A stretch of 64,000 bases of DNA from Bedellia somnulentella. Taxonomy: Eukaryota; Arthropoda; Insecta; Lepidoptera; Bedelliidae. Below, one piece after another: positions 1 to 10,260 of this stretch. The notes under the pieces are model-generated. The model saw nothing but the letters and a program-made list of their open reading frames with translations. It searched no databases and was not told the DNA's origin. Position 1 is the stretch's first letter. Every line of letters starts with the position of its first letter. The position numbers were made by a program, and so were the translations under genes. Where the stretch lies: positions 2,418,001 through 2,482,000 of the forward strand of contig OY755171.1 of NCBI GenBank assembly GCA_963576735.1, in the 5' to 3' direction.

Positions 1-124
1 TTTTTTGTTTAACTATTGTATACGGGACACAAACAGATCAAACATCAATGCGCAGTTGACTTGCCCATTAAAACTTAAATACGCAAACAACATGTGATTC
101 TCGTCTAATCATAATACTCAACTC

Positions 125-450
125 AAACGTTCACGCCGTATATCCCCGAAGGGGTGGGCAGAGATACTGATACTTCAAGATATTACGTGAAACTTTTACC
201 TGGTGTTCAGAGTAAGTTAGGTTTTGCTTTGACAGAGTACTTACGTGATAGGGGACAGGCCTATCGCCCCGTTTTGTTCGAATACACTGTCACTTTCCTC
301 CCAATGTTTTTCCACGCCGCCGTTAAAAACCATGATAAATTAAACACACATATGTCTTTGAAAAGACAAATTGATGTAGACCCGACACGAGATTTGAGCC
401 CTCGTTATCTGCACTATAAGCGGTGTTCTACCCACTGAGCTATCATAATA
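125..450 (-). repeat. SINE-A copy, degenerate, nearly full length
   Basis: Reverse-strand copy of the tRNA-derived SINE. The tRNA-like head lies at the right end (reverse complement of CTACCCACTGAGCTATCA gives the A box) and the 3' module TCCCCGAAGGGGTGGGCAGAG at the left. About 40 bases of the body between the CACTGTCA and CAATGTTTTT segments are missing compared with other copies. The 94-codon ORF across it is accidental. Confidence 0.85.
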
Positions 451-594
451 CCTATATTATTAATACAGATGAATGAATATTGAGTATTTATTCGTTTATT
501 CAAATAATTAAATGGATATGGTAAACACGGTTAATTATATTATGTGCTCCTTATTTTTTTGTCTGTATGATTGTTTGTTTTTTATCTCAGCTAA

Positions 595-758
595 AGCACG
601 ATTCACACTGAGCCCTCAGGCCGCCGAAATTGCCCGGCGACACAATACGGCGGCATTTGTTGAAAGAATCATGTCTAACCTATGTATAGAAACTAGACCG
701 CCGACAAAAATTTACCGACATATGTCGGAGGCCCGGCGGGCTCACTGTGTATTGCGCT
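595..758. mobile_element. Short MITE, PIF/Harbinger-like
   Basis: A 164-bp GC-richer block with imperfect terminal inverted repeats of about 35 bp (left starts AGCACGATTCACACTGAGCC, the right end reads AGCGCAATACACAGTGAGCC on the other strand). It is flanked by TAA at 592-594 and 759-761. A 3-bp TWA duplication is the known signature of PIF/Harbinger elements. No coding capacity. Confidence 0.65.
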
Positions 759-1744
759 TAATGTCGTAAATAACAATAATAATAAAAAAAAAACTATACT
801 AATATATTTCTTAAGTTGTCATCTCAACTGATTACCAGTTTTTTGGTATTATGTCCGAATTGTATTAATTTTTATTAAATTTTGTATACCAATGCTATGT
901 CATACTACTGTTTGTGTGCCAAATAAATAAAAAAAATGGCAAGACTGACTTTGATTTGACTTTCACTGACAGATAGCTGATGTAGAAAAAAGTTAACTTG
1001 GGATTATCTTATAGATTTAAAAAACTATAATTTAAAACGCACCGCTGGTAAAGCTGAGGCGGATCCGAACGGTAAATAAACCTGAGACTAATTACTACAT
1101 CTGAGTAATGTGTACTCAGCTGTTATTGACATAGACATAGTATTCACGGCAAATATCTCAGGTAGGTATTCTTCTTAATATCACGTGAAATCTTGAAACC
1201 TGTTCAAAAGTCCGCCTTTGTGCCCGAATATTCTACCGAAATATACATGGGTTTTAAACCTATTGCCACTTTGCACGTGAAGAGTTATAAAAGTTGAAGA
1301 GTTGATTTGCTTGTACTAGATTTTTTGATTTATCTAAGGAAGTACTAATCAGTTTAATTTAAAAATTATTGATTTATGAGGAATACTTCAGAAGCTATAT
1401 TATATGTAATCACTGTTAAACCAATGAGAGGAAAATCTTATTATATTTTATGGAAAAAAATTTGTTAGTTTCACTTGTCGTTAGTAATTAAGTCTACGCA
1501 TTTTAAGTTGCGATTTCTTTATATAAACATAAACGATGTTTAATACTTACACCAAATTTACACTATGAGGCATTGTTATGTTAGTCAATTACGACTAAAT
1601 AAAATGCCGTAATTTACAGTCAGAAGTCCAAAGTAAGAAGGATGAAAGCTGCAATGATTTATGATGTAGAGGAAACGTAGAACTAATGGAAATCGATAAG
1701 TTGAAATTGTAAGTTAGTTGAAAACTTAAGCCAATAGGTTTTAT
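759..1744. other. No recognisable feature
   Basis: AT-rich sequence with only short ORFs. A stretch near 1170-1215 vaguely resembles the SINE-A body (TATCACGTGAAATCTTG) but is too weak to call. Confidence 0.5.
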
Positions 1745-2747
1745 AAAAAAACAAAAACAAAAGCTTCAAATTAAAAACTAAACAGAAAAATTAAATATTA
1801 TTATTTTTTATTTAAAAAAGAACCGCCTTCAAAAATCCAACTGAAAAGTATAAAATAATTTTTATTTATTTTATTATGTACAACTCTATTCAACTTCTTC
1901 TTTTTGAAGTCGGTGCCAAACCAATTTTCATGACAAAGAAGAACGAATATTAGTGGCCCGCCCAAGTTGAGTGAGTTCTCCACCCTATCAGCGTATGTCA
2001 TCCTTATAAACCTTCCTTTTTATTCAATTAATAAAAAAAATCGCATTAAAATTCATTTCGTAGTTTTACAGACTAAAGTATACATAAGGATGTCCGTATA
2101 TCCCAGACAGGGAGAGAGAAAGCGACTTTTTTTTATACTATGTAGTGATTTAGATTCTCGATCGTCTTTTTATAAAGTGTTAGAAGTATTGGTTGTGCCA
2201 ACTCGGTGCATGCATGTCTCTGTCGAATTGTTAATTCCGTTAGTTTGAAATCTGATAATCTTACATAACCTAACCTAACGTTAGTTTACTATCTCGCTAT
2301 CTATCTAAAATTATAATTTACTAGTATTTACAGTTTTACGGTGAGATGTATATTATGATATTTTCTCTGCGGAGTGCGACGCATGCACACCAGGCTAAGC
2401 ACCGCTCACTGTCCCCCCATTCCATCCTTTATAAAGCGACGTCGTTGCGAGCGGAAGAAATTTCTTGATTTTTGAGCGCGATTGTGTTACCTACTGTTGT
2501 TGAGGCACTATAGATTGATTTATTATTCGTATGGTTTTCTCTATGTAGCAATTTTCATTTTGGATTTGTCTGTTTGGCACCGACTTCAAAAAGAAGAAGT
2601 TGAATAGAGTTGTACATAATAAAATAAATAAAAATTATTTTATACTTTTCAGTTGGATTTTTGAAGGCGGTTCTTTTTTAAATAAAAAATAATAATATTT
2701 AATTTTTCTGTTTAGTTTTTAATTTGAAGTTTTTGTTTTTGTTTTTT
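1745..2747. repeat. Inverted arms of about 175 bp inside R1 copy 1
   Basis: The arm at 1745-1920 is the near-perfect reverse complement of the arm at 2573-2747. Shared blocks include GAACCGCCTTCAAAAATCC against GGATTTTTGAAGGCGGTTC and AAGTCGGTGCC against GGCACCGACTT. The 650-bp spacer holds the mini-Helitron and the sequence around 2340-2540. This may be an older foldback element that became part of R1. Confidence 0.75.
1950..2148 (-). mobile_element. Mini-Helitron inside R1 copy 1
   Basis: On the reverse strand it starts TCACTACATAGTATAAAA and ends GGGCGGGCCACTAA, flanked by A and T. This fits the Helitron rule of TC at 5' and CTRR at 3', inserted between A and T. The 5' end matches that of Helitron H1. 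Length 199 bp, with no coding capacity. The same insert is in R1 copy 2, so it predates R1 spread. Confidence 0.6.
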
Positions 2748-2935
2748 ATTTTATACTTTTTAGTGATAAGTTCTTAAATAACTCTGAGTTTTTTTAGTGA
2801 ATTAGTGATAGTTTTTGAGAGATTGGTTTTACTGTCTGTTTATTTTATAGTTTTTTTAACAGGTAGTTATAATATTTGTTATTATGACTTTAGTCATACT
2901 TGTTGTTACTATTTTGTTTACCTGCGGGCCTAGAT

Positions 2936-3250
2936 AGAAAAGCAAAGGATGCTTTAAGGAAAAGTCACGTAAGGGAGAACGAAACACCCATCGAAAAAAA
3001 ACAAAGACTTCAGCAGGGCAAGCACGAGCCGTATTTAAACTAGTTATCGCGTGGCATAAAGCAGCCATCTTTTACGCACTTACTTAGTATCGTATACTGC
3101 CATCTCATTCTAACCGTTATCGTGTCGATAACTCGTGCTTGCCCTTCAGAATGAGAGAGATCGTCAGCGTGCTGCTCTTGCTGCCGAAACAGATGAGCAA
3201 AGAGAAGTTCACCTATCACAAATGCGAAGAAACTCTCTTATATATATGTA
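2936..3250 (+). pseudogene. STPR-like 23-residue repeat remnant, split by MITE-C
   Basis: Two open segments, 2936-3015 and 3144-3250, read in one frame as a charged protein. The first contains RENETPIEKKQRLQ and the second AAETDEQREVHLSQMRR. When the MITE between them is ignored, the ET motifs fall exactly 23 residues apart. That matches the STPR repeat (23-residue units rich in Arg and Glu with an ET.EQRE..L core) known from silkworm FMBP-1 and from many transposon-encoded proteins. No start codon is evident and a stop follows at 3248. It is a fossil. The carrier may have been a transposon ORF or a captured host exon. Confidence 0.55.
3017..3143 (+). mobile_element. MITE-C copy inside the STPR remnant
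   Basis: A 127-bp element with terminal inverted repeats GGCAAGCACGAG and CTCGTGCTTGCC. It is flanked by CTTCAGCA and CTTCAGAA, an 8-bp duplication with one mismatch, as for hAT-type elements. Seven other copies occur in the window (7257, 7400, 12138, 13202, 29869, 52617, 60315). Confidence 0.75.
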
Positions 3251-3600
3251 GCGTTGAGTCGAGTAAAATCCCTTGATGAGATGGCTTTAAGTGATATAGA
3301 TTCAAAGAAATTACTTAAATGGTTAAGACCATTCCGAAAGCGCGAAATTCTCCATGACGAAAGCGCCTTGATTGAAATGACCAGGATGAAAAACATGATG
3401 TTGCAATATATATTTTTTTCTTTAATATAATTAAGAGTAATTTATTCATGTTTTTATATACTTTTTTGTTCAATAATTTAGTAACTCTGTTTATTACTAA
3501 TAAAAAAACTTTATTAACATATATTGATACATTTCTGTGTAGCATTGATAACTTTACATACATACTTATATTTCAAACTAAGAAACCTCCTTATTTTCGA

Positions 3601-4202
3601 GTCGGTTAAAGAACTTTTAACCCATCTTCTAAATGTAACGAATACTTTTCTGAAAACCGCATCCAAATAGCTTAAGCCAAACGTAAGATAATCGCGGACC
3701 AACACACATACATACAGGTCAAACACAGAACCTCCTTTCTTTTTTTGGTCGGTCAAGGCACTAAAACCTTCTCCTAAATGTAACGAATACTTTTCTGAAA
3801 ACCGCATCCAAATAGCTTAAGCCAAACGTGAGATAATCGCGGACCAACAGACATACATACAGGTCAAACACAGAACCTCCTTTCTTTTTTCGGTCGGTTA
3901 AGGCACTAAAACCTTCTCCTAAATGTAACGAATACTTTTCTGAAAACCGCATCCAAATAGCTTAAGCCAAACGTGAGATAATCGCGGACCAACAGACATA
4001 CATACAGGTCAAACACAGAACCTCCTTTCTTTTTATGGTCGGTTAAGGCACTAAAACCTTCTCCTAAATGTAACGAATACTGTCCTGAAAACCGCATCCA
4101 AATAGCTTAAGCCAAACTCGAGATAATCGCGGACAATTATACATACATACATACATACATACATACATACAAACAATCGAACTGAGAACCTCCTTTTTTG
4201 AA
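3601..4202. repeat. Tandem array, four units of about 145 bp, R1 copy 1
   Basis: Units begin with GTCGGT at 3601, 3748, 3893 and 4038. Each holds AAAACCGCATCCAAATAGC and ATAATCGCGGACCAAC. The last unit is longer (165 bp) because its CATA run has expanded. Reverse-strand ORFs of 63-97 codons over the array merely repeat one frame of the 145-bp unit. Confidence 0.9.
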
Positions 4203-4697
4203 GTCGGTTAAAAATTGGACCCTATGGGCGTCTAAACTTAAATTATTTGGTTATTAACCAATATTTTTTGGTTAAATTTAACATTTCAAATATAAATCTG
4301 AAAAGTTACAAATAGGAAGAAAAATTTACGTTCGAGTTTCAAATAATACATTAAACCAATATAAATAAAATGCAACCATACCAATTCAATGGAATTCGTA
4401 TAAAATCTGTACTGAGCTGGCTAGCTATATGATAAAATAAATTGCATTTCGCACATTTTCTAGGCATCCTCTCCGGAACTGGAAGTTTAAATTGAAGCAT
4501 TCATTGTAACAAATATTAATACAATACATTGCTGCCCAAAGCTGCACAGTGAAATATCAGCTTATACACTTATGTATTAATTTTTTGCTTTACTCGTATA
4601 CTATTTCGTAAGAATATTGGAGGCTTATACATCTGATTATCAAAAATTCAATTTAATATTTTTTTAATATTTAATATTTTTTTGTTCCTTTTGCTGT

Positions 4698-4861
4698 AGA
4701 GACCCTCGGCCCATGGGGTCCAGATGCGCGTAGATTATTCAAGGATATATCTACGCGCCTTGTTGAAACTAGTGGGCTGGCACATACTTTGCCCAAAGAA
4801 TAAGTATTGCCGTACAAAGGGGCAATGCAGCTAGCCTTTTGGGAACCCTTCCCCCTAGCGG
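4698..4861 (+). pseudogene. Non-LTR retrotransposon ORF2 C-terminal fragment
   Basis: In frame from 4698 the sequence reads ETLGPWGPDARRLFKDISTR, then LVETSG and a stop after HTLPKE. A different frame at about 4814-4855 continues with QRGNAASLLGTLP. I recognise this as the C-terminal tail after the reverse transcriptase of insect LINEs (GPW.P.A.RL...I and QRGNAASVLGT). The reading is frameshifted and has an internal stop, so it is dead. The AT-rich DNA to about 5000 looks like its 3' UTR. The clade cannot be fixed from this piece. Confidence 0.7.
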
Positions 4862-5667
4862 CAGTGATTTTGAAAATATATTATAATATATATTAAATAT
4901 ATTTATAATTTTTATATTGTTTAATTATTATTTCTATCTTTTGTATATATGTTTAAAACTTATAGAGTAAGGTTATTCTGTACTATAATTGTTTCCATAT
5001 TTTATTTTTGGATTATTTTGGCTACATTTAATATTTATGGTGATAATATATACGACACTATCCTTTTTTAAATGGGGAAATGACGATTTTCATGTTTAAA
5101 AATATAATTAAACATAAAAATGCTCTTTTAAATCTTTTCCTAAAGAGCTTAACTCATATTTGATACACTGATTTTATACGGTGTTGCTCAATAAACTTCC
5201 AATTCAGTATGCACATATTTGTAATATTTTACTGTAAGGAATAGTGATGTTACAGAGGTTGTTTTTTAATACCCAAAATAGGTGTCACACTTATTAAATT
5301 AAATATTTCGGAGTTACCGTTGGAGACAGAGTAAAAAAGATATTAAAGGAAGTGAATAAAAATAAAAAGTAGGTACAATTAGTTTCATTTACACTGTTAC
5401 TATGAATAAAAACGTCCTGTATATTTAAAATTAATACCTAAGATGTAAAATTATCGGAGCTATTATCATAACCGCCGGTACTAGTATAAAATAAATAATT
5501 GATTTGTTTGCAAACAGTGTAAGTTAATAAGCCTCAAAAAAATATCGTAAATAAATCTCTCAAGTTACACTTACAAAGAGTTTTGCTATTTATAAAATCT
5601 ATCATTTAGAGTGAATCTGCATTAATTTTAATTGTTTGTATACAAAGAGGGAATTATAGGTTTATGT
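4862..5667. other. LINE 3' UTR remainder and unremarkable AT-rich DNA
   Basis: The first 150 bases continue from the LINE fragment. Beyond that I see no ORF, RNA gene or repeat that recurs in the window. Confidence 0.45.
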
Positions 5668-5765
5668 AATGTTCATATTCATATTCATATTCGTTTATTG
5701 CTTCATGTGGTATACATAGGTGGTACAATTTATATAAGTAGCACACACACACACACATACACTTC
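5668..5765 (-). repeat. Probable LINE 3' tail with ATGAAT and CA runs
   Basis: On the reverse strand there is GCAATAAACGAATATGAATA, a polyadenylation-like AATAAA followed by a short tandem tail. This is the usual end of several insect non-LTR elements. A (CA)n run lies at 5741-5756. No coding part is attached. Confidence 0.4.
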
Positions 5766-6063
5766 ATACATATTTGTTATAATGACTGTTTTTTTCGTTA
5801 ATATGATAAAATAAGTTAAAGTGTAACACCCCTACTGCAGAGACTAAAACTGCTTCCGCTGCTATCGACAATATGTCGCCAAATTGCTGGAGAGTTGTCT
5901 ATCGGGAATGCACTTGCGAACTGCGACTGCTTCCTACTTGTAGTGGGAATGTCATCTTAGTATCGTGAACTAGAACGGTCTTGGCACGGATTAAGATTCT
6001 TCTGTTATTCAGACAATAGTATGGTATCGTGTTTTGTAGGAATTCAGATTTTACTATTTATTT

Positions 6064-6274
6064 CATACATACATATACTCACAGCTATAAATCCCTAGAA
6101 GGGGTGGCCAGAGCTAAGGAATAAGACATTCCTCAGCCACTCTGGGAAAGTTGTGCGGGGAAAAGTTGGTAAAATAAAGGTTGTTGGTGGTGGGTCTCCA
6201 ACCGCATCGCCCAAAATCCCTTAACCCACCGAAAGGAATGGGGTAGTGATATTTTAAGCCGACACTACACAGCA
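6064..6274 (-). repeat. SINE-B copy, nearly full length
   Basis: Reverse-strand copy from the CATACATA tail at 6064 to the 5' end CACTACACAGCA at 6274. Diagnostic pieces are GCTATAAATCCCTAGAAGG, GGGTCTCCAACCGCATCGCC and AAGCCGACACTACACAGC. A short internal deletion removes the TAGTCGCCTCTTACG segment. Confidence 0.9.
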
Positions 6275-6347
6275 CTAATTATTAATGAACTAAAACTGAA
6301 TTAAAAAGTAGATGTGTTAATTCTTTGTATCTATACTATATAGTTGG

Positions 6348-6394
6348 ATTCCCCTTTTAGGGATTTATAGCCGTGAGTATATATGTATGTGTGT
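6348..6394 (+). repeat. SINE-B 3'-end fragment
   Basis: Only the last 47 bases are present: TTTTAGGGATTTATAGCCGT followed by the TATG tail. Confidence 0.75.
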
Positions 6395-6866
6395 TATTTT
6401 GTGGTAAGAAAAACATATTGTAGTCTATAAAATAACGCATAACAACAGAAAAAGAAAAACTTTATTAACATAAGTGATTACAGCTACATTCACACTTTTA
6501 CCAGTTCGCTGCACTAGGCAATGCCTGTATGGCAGCGAACATTTAATATTTACAATAATGTTTCATTTTTACTAAATTTGACAATAATAAACATTTTATT
6601 AAAAACTAGGCAAACGAAAACTGATAAATGGACTAACGAAAACCTTTGAGTTGAGTTGTCGCGATGTATAGTTGAATAGTCTTAAACTTTACGTCTCGCG
6701 GTATGTGGGGTTAAGAACTACCCAATAATTGAGTTCTGAAGTTTCGACGGTCCTCTCTTACTATTATATTTTCAAGCCAATTAGTGACTTCAACTGATTT
6801 CAAACTCTTTACTTCCAAACTAATGGTTAACAAGCTGTTAAGATCGTTTTGTAATACCGATGTACA
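6395..6866. other. Unassigned, possible retroposed 3' end
   Basis: On the reverse strand TTAATAAAGTTTTTC occurs near 6455-6470, downstream of a GC-richer stretch around 6500-6535 (TGGCAGCGAAC). This could be the polyadenylated end of an unknown retroposon or transcript. Nothing coding is visible. Confidence 0.25.
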
Positions 6867-7005
6867 TATATTTACGGCCATATAGAGCTGAAGCCAGACT
6901 ACCTAGACCTAGAAACGACTCATCTATATTTGGAAGTTGATCGGGGTCGTGATGGTATTGTTGGTGATGGTTGAGACCCTCCTTACCCTTAGTCGCTTCT
7001 TAGGA
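6867..7005 (-). repeat. SINE-B, strongly decayed
   Basis: Order and spacing match a reverse-strand SINE-B: TTTACGGCCATATAGAGCTG, TTGGAAGTTG, TGTTGGTGATGG, GAGACC and CCCTTAGTCGC. Many substitutions show that this is an old copy. Confidence 0.6.
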
Positions 7006-7256
7006 AGCTCGTGTTAGTAAGGGGTCGTCAGTACCGATCTATTAATAAAATTGTTCATAAATTGCACCGTAAATGTTACACTAGTAATATCTTAATTAAT
7101 GGAAAATCTTGCAGAGTTATGAAATCCAACAATATCAGTTTTTGTTGGAAGCTTAGAGAGAAGATGTCAGTGAAATCTAAGATCGTTGGTGACGGGTTCA
7201 TAGCCAAATCTCCAATAATCACTTGTAGTGCCCAATATCCCTTTGTAACTAGGTAA

Positions 7257-7386
7257 GCTAGCACAAACGACCTTTTAACTAGATAACGCGTGGTATAAAG
7301 CAGCCGTCTCTTTCGTACTTACGTAGCATCATATACTTTTATCTTAGTCTAACCGGCAGAGTAACGATAAAATAACGCTAGTGTTA
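7257..7386 (+). mobile_element. MITE-C copy, decayed
   Basis: Matches MITE-C along its length: TTTTAACTAGATAACGCGTG, TAAAGCAGCCGTCTCTTTCG, and ends CTAGCACAAACG and CGCTAGTGTTAG as inverted repeats. It is the first of two copies in direct tandem orientation. Confidence 0.7.
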
Positions 7387-7399
7387 GGTCCCCTGCAAA

Positions 7400-7530
7400 G
7401 CTAGTACGAGCGTCCTTTTAACTAAATATCGCGTGGTATAAAACAGTCATCTCTTACCTACTTACATAGTATTGTATACTGCCATCTCATTCTAACCGAT
7501 ATTGTGTATGTAGGTAAAATAGCGTAACAT
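7400..7530 (+). mobile_element. MITE-C copy, right end decayed
   Basis: Begins AGCTAGTACGAGCG and follows MITE-C through GCGTGGTATAAAACAG and TACTGCCATCTCATTC to AAAATAGCG. The terminal bases on the right have diverged. Separated from the previous copy by 13 bp. Confidence 0.7.
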
Positions 7531-7611
7531 CGTCCAGTAACATATTATGAGAAGCTTAGAGATATTCTAAGCCAAAACATTGCGGTAAATTAGTTGAATT
7601 TTGTTTACAAG

Positions 7612-7986
7612 ACATGATAGTCCAATGGGTAGGTCACGCGCCCGCCCGTAAATATGAGGGCGTGAATTCAAATCCCGGGCCGGGCCTACACCAATTTGTC
7701 TTTTCTAAAAGTCATATGTGTGGAATTTATCATGGCTGTTAACGGTGAGGGAAAACATCGTGAGGAAACCCATATGGCTAAGTTATACTTAGCCATGTAA
7801 CAGTGTATTCGTACAAAACGGCCATAGGCCTGCCCCCGATCACGTGAGTACACTGTCCAAGCAAAACGTGGGTACCTTCTCTGGACACTAGATGGCACTG
7901 CCATGTGAGTTCAGAGATATTGGTACCTCTGCCAACCCCTTCGGGGATAAACGGCGTGAACGTTTATGTTTAAGTTATGTTATGTT
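7612..7986 (+). repeat. SINE-A full-length copy, subfamily A2
   Basis: The head ACATGATAGTCCAATGGGTA holds the A box and GAATTCAAATCCCGGG the B box. The body contains GGTGAGGGAAAACATCGTG and GATAGGCCTGCC-like sequence, and the tail is AACGTTTATG plus TTATG units. It differs from subfamily A1 in having GGACACTAGATGGC in place of the ACCAGGTGACAAAGTCAC segment. Confidence 0.9.
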
Positions 7987-8090
7987 AATAAGAATATGTT
8001 GCTTGGGTCGTATAAAACTTCATTTTAACTGACCAAAAATATATTGTTTGGGTTTTCTTAAACCAAAACATTATTTATTAATTACTTAAA

Positions 8091-8321
8091 GCTGTGTGGT
8101 GTCGGCTTAGAATAGCACTACCCCATTTCTTCCGGTGGGTGTACGTAAGTGGCGACTAACGGTATTGGGGCTTTTTAAGGGATTTTTGGGCGATGCGGTT
8201 GGAGACCCATCACCAACAACCTTTCTTTTACCATCTTTTCCCCACGCAACTTCCAAAAGTGGCTGAGGAATTTTTCATTCCAAAGCTCTGGCTACCCCGT
8301 TACGGGATTTATAGCCGTGAG

Positions 8322-8353
<32 letters not shown>
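8091..8353 (+). repeat. SINE-B full-length copy
   Basis: Runs from GCTGTGTGGTGTCGGCTTAG to a tail of about six TATG units. A B-box-like GGTTGGAGACC lies near 8198. I see no convincing tRNA cloverleaf at the 5' end, so the origin of the head is open. The 97-codon ORF here is accidental. Confidence 0.9.
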
Positions 8354-8398
8354 CTTAAATAAGATGAACACTCTTTACGGATATGACGACGACGGATG

Positions 8399-8986
8399 TC
8401 TAATATATAAAATTCACGTGTCACAGTGTTTATCACCAAACTCCTCCGAAACAGCTGAACTGATTGCAATGGTAATAGGTAAATAGGTTTATATTTATTT
8501 TTTATGCTTCTAAGTGATAAGGGTTGTCCATCCCTAACATTTTATTTTTATTATATAGACTAGAAACTCTGTGTATGTCAATGATTGAAATGTGTGTGTG
8601 AATAGCTGTGTAGTATCGGCTTAGAATAGCACTACCCCATTTCTTCCGGTGGGTGTACGTAAGAGGCGACTAAGAGTATAGGGGGCTTTTTAAGTGATTT
8701 TTGGGCGATGTGGTTGGAGACCCGTCACCAAAAACATTTATTATAACCATCTTTTCCCAATCAACTTCCAAAAGTGGCTGAGGAATTTTTCATTCCAAAG
8801 CTCTGGCTACCCCGCTAAGGGATTTATAGCCGTGAGTGTATGTATGTGAAATGTATGTATGTATCTATTTTTTATGCTCCTAAGTGATAAGGGTTGTCCA
8901 TCCCTAATATTTTATTTTTATTATAACGACTAGAAATTCTCTAGAAATAATTTACATGGCAAAACAAAGCCTGCCGGGTCAGCTAG
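8399..8986 (+). mobile_element. Non-autonomous Helitron H3a, interrupted by SINE-B
   Basis: The 5' end TCTAATATATAAAATTCACG and the 3' end GCCGGGTCAGCTAG followed by T fit Helitron termini. The body near 8430 (AAACTCCTCCGAAACAGCTG) and the segment TAAGTGATAAGGGTTGTCC are family features shared with H3b and H3c. The last segment occurs twice (8489-8575 and 8867-8945), flanking the SINE-B insert, so a small internal duplication or a second fragment is possible. The base before TC is G, not A. Confidence 0.65.
8605..8846 (+). repeat. SINE-B inserted in Helitron H3a
   Basis: Full-length copy from GCTGTGTAGTATCGGC to GCCGTGAGTGTATGTATG. Flanking TGAAATGTGTGTGTG on the left and TGAAATGTATGTATG on the right look like an imperfect target duplication. 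Confidence 0.85.
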
Positions 8987-9292
8987 TATTGCTATAAATT
9001 CTAGAGTCTTATTACTTTAATATTGATGATTTTGATGGAAGGATACTAAGCCCAATTTGCTGATGCATTAACCCGCTTCAGGATTTAATTATATCGAAAG
9101 CTTTCCTCCCTTTATGAATCATTTTAGTTTGTGTGGCTTCCCTTTTATAGGATGTGGCGGTTTTAGTACACATTTACTGGGACTTAGCTTTAATATGAGA
9201 AAGCTCCTTTCTAATTGTTCTGTTTTGCTCAATTACTGGAGTTGTAAGCTTTAGACGGCCACAAATAAGGCTAAGTAAAAATTTCAGAAACC

Positions 9293-9545
9293 CTCAAAGA
9301 CTCAAGCGTTCCAACCGTTAAAGGACGATGGGTTGGCAGAGGTACTAATAGTTTGGATTAACACATGATATAATTGTCTTCTGGTTATCAGAGTATCCAT
9401 GTTTTCTTTGGACTCGCATGAAAGACGCAGGCTTATCACCGTTTTGTACGAATACACTGTCACCTGACGAAGTACAACTTAGCTATGTGGATTTCCTCAC
9501 GATGATTTCCCTTACTGTCAACAACCGTGATTCGCCCAACTCTGG
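9293..9545 (-). repeat. SINE-A, decayed and 5'-truncated
   Basis: Reverse-strand copy recognisable from GGGTTGGCAGAGGTACTAAT, TTTTGTACGAATACACTGTC and ACAACTTAGCTATGTGGATT. The tRNA-like head is missing. Confidence 0.7.
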
Positions 9546-9652
9546 AGTAGAAACTACGACTCTCTATTTGATAGGCTGGTGAATTACCTACTGATAACTC
9601 ACGGCTAGCCGCGGCTGTTCTTAAGTTTTAAATCATCATTCTCATTATTACA

Positions 9653-9790
9653 TTCATACATACATATACTCACGGCAATTAATCCCTGAAAGGGATAGGC
9701 AGCGCTTCGCAATATGTGATTCCTTAGCCACTTTTGGAACTTGGATTGGAAAAAGATTGTAAAAGTTAAGGATATTGGCAATCAACTCAT
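9653..9790 (-). repeat. SINE-B 3' half
   Basis: Reverse-strand copy starting with CATACATACATATACTCACG and continuing through AGCCACTTTTGGAACTTG. It fades before the TCTCCAACC segment. Confidence 0.75.
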
Positions 9791-10249
9791 AATTTATTTA
9801 TACCTTCTTCAAAGGCGGCACTCTTAAATAAAATGTAAACGATCATATCGCAACACGTCTCAGTTAATACACATAAACGATATCGCTGCTGTCATTTTTT
9901 GTTTTAATCGATTCGTAATTGCCGATTGGAAAATGAAACTTTGCTGCGGACACAATTTTGATAACAATACAATAATTAGGTAGCAGTCGGACTGATTTAA
10001 TGATGTTGTTATGTGGGTAAAACTTTTCGATGCTTTCGAATTCACTGTCGAAAATTGCTTTGAATTTTGTTGTTTAGTTCATTATAGTGAAGTATTGTTT
10101 ATTATACACACACATTCAGCAATAACTGTGTGTAACAAGATTTTTTATTTGTGTTATTTATTTGCATTAAATTAAGTTAATAAAATACGCGGGTAGGCCA
10201 CTTCTTGGTTCAAACTTCTCTGGAACGGCTCGAACGATTTCAACCAAAG
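9791..10249. other. No recognisable gene
   Basis: Short AT-rich ORFs only. A stretch near 10205-10245 (TCTCTGGAACGGCTCGAACG) resembles the interior of small Helitrons but has no ends. Confidence 0.4.
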
Positions 10250-10260
10250 ATATTAAACTA

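Larger units (their letters stand above)
1764..4214. mobile_element. R1 composite repeat, copy 1
   Basis: A 2.45-kb unit present again at 28624-31061 in the same orientation and with the same internal order: a pair of long inverted arms enclosing a mini-Helitron, a 23-residue repeat coding remnant split by MITE-C, and four tandem 145-bp units ending in a CATA microsatellite and GAAGTCGGTTAAAAA. Copy 2 interrupts a SINE-B, which fixes the outer limits to within a few bases. No transposase is visible. The superfamily is unknown to me. The ends have neither clear inverted repeats nor LTRs. Confidence 0.75.

Noticed and set aside
154..438. 94-codon ORF at the left edge
   Set aside because: It reads the reverse strand of a decayed SINE-A. 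The same frame appears in other copies with stops.
3580..4210. CRISPR array
   Set aside because: Units are 145 bp with no short spacers, the genome is eukaryotic, and no cas genes are present.
1764..4214. R1 as an LTR retrotransposon
   Set aside because: There are no direct terminal repeats, primer-binding site or gag-pol frame. The long repeats inside are inverted.
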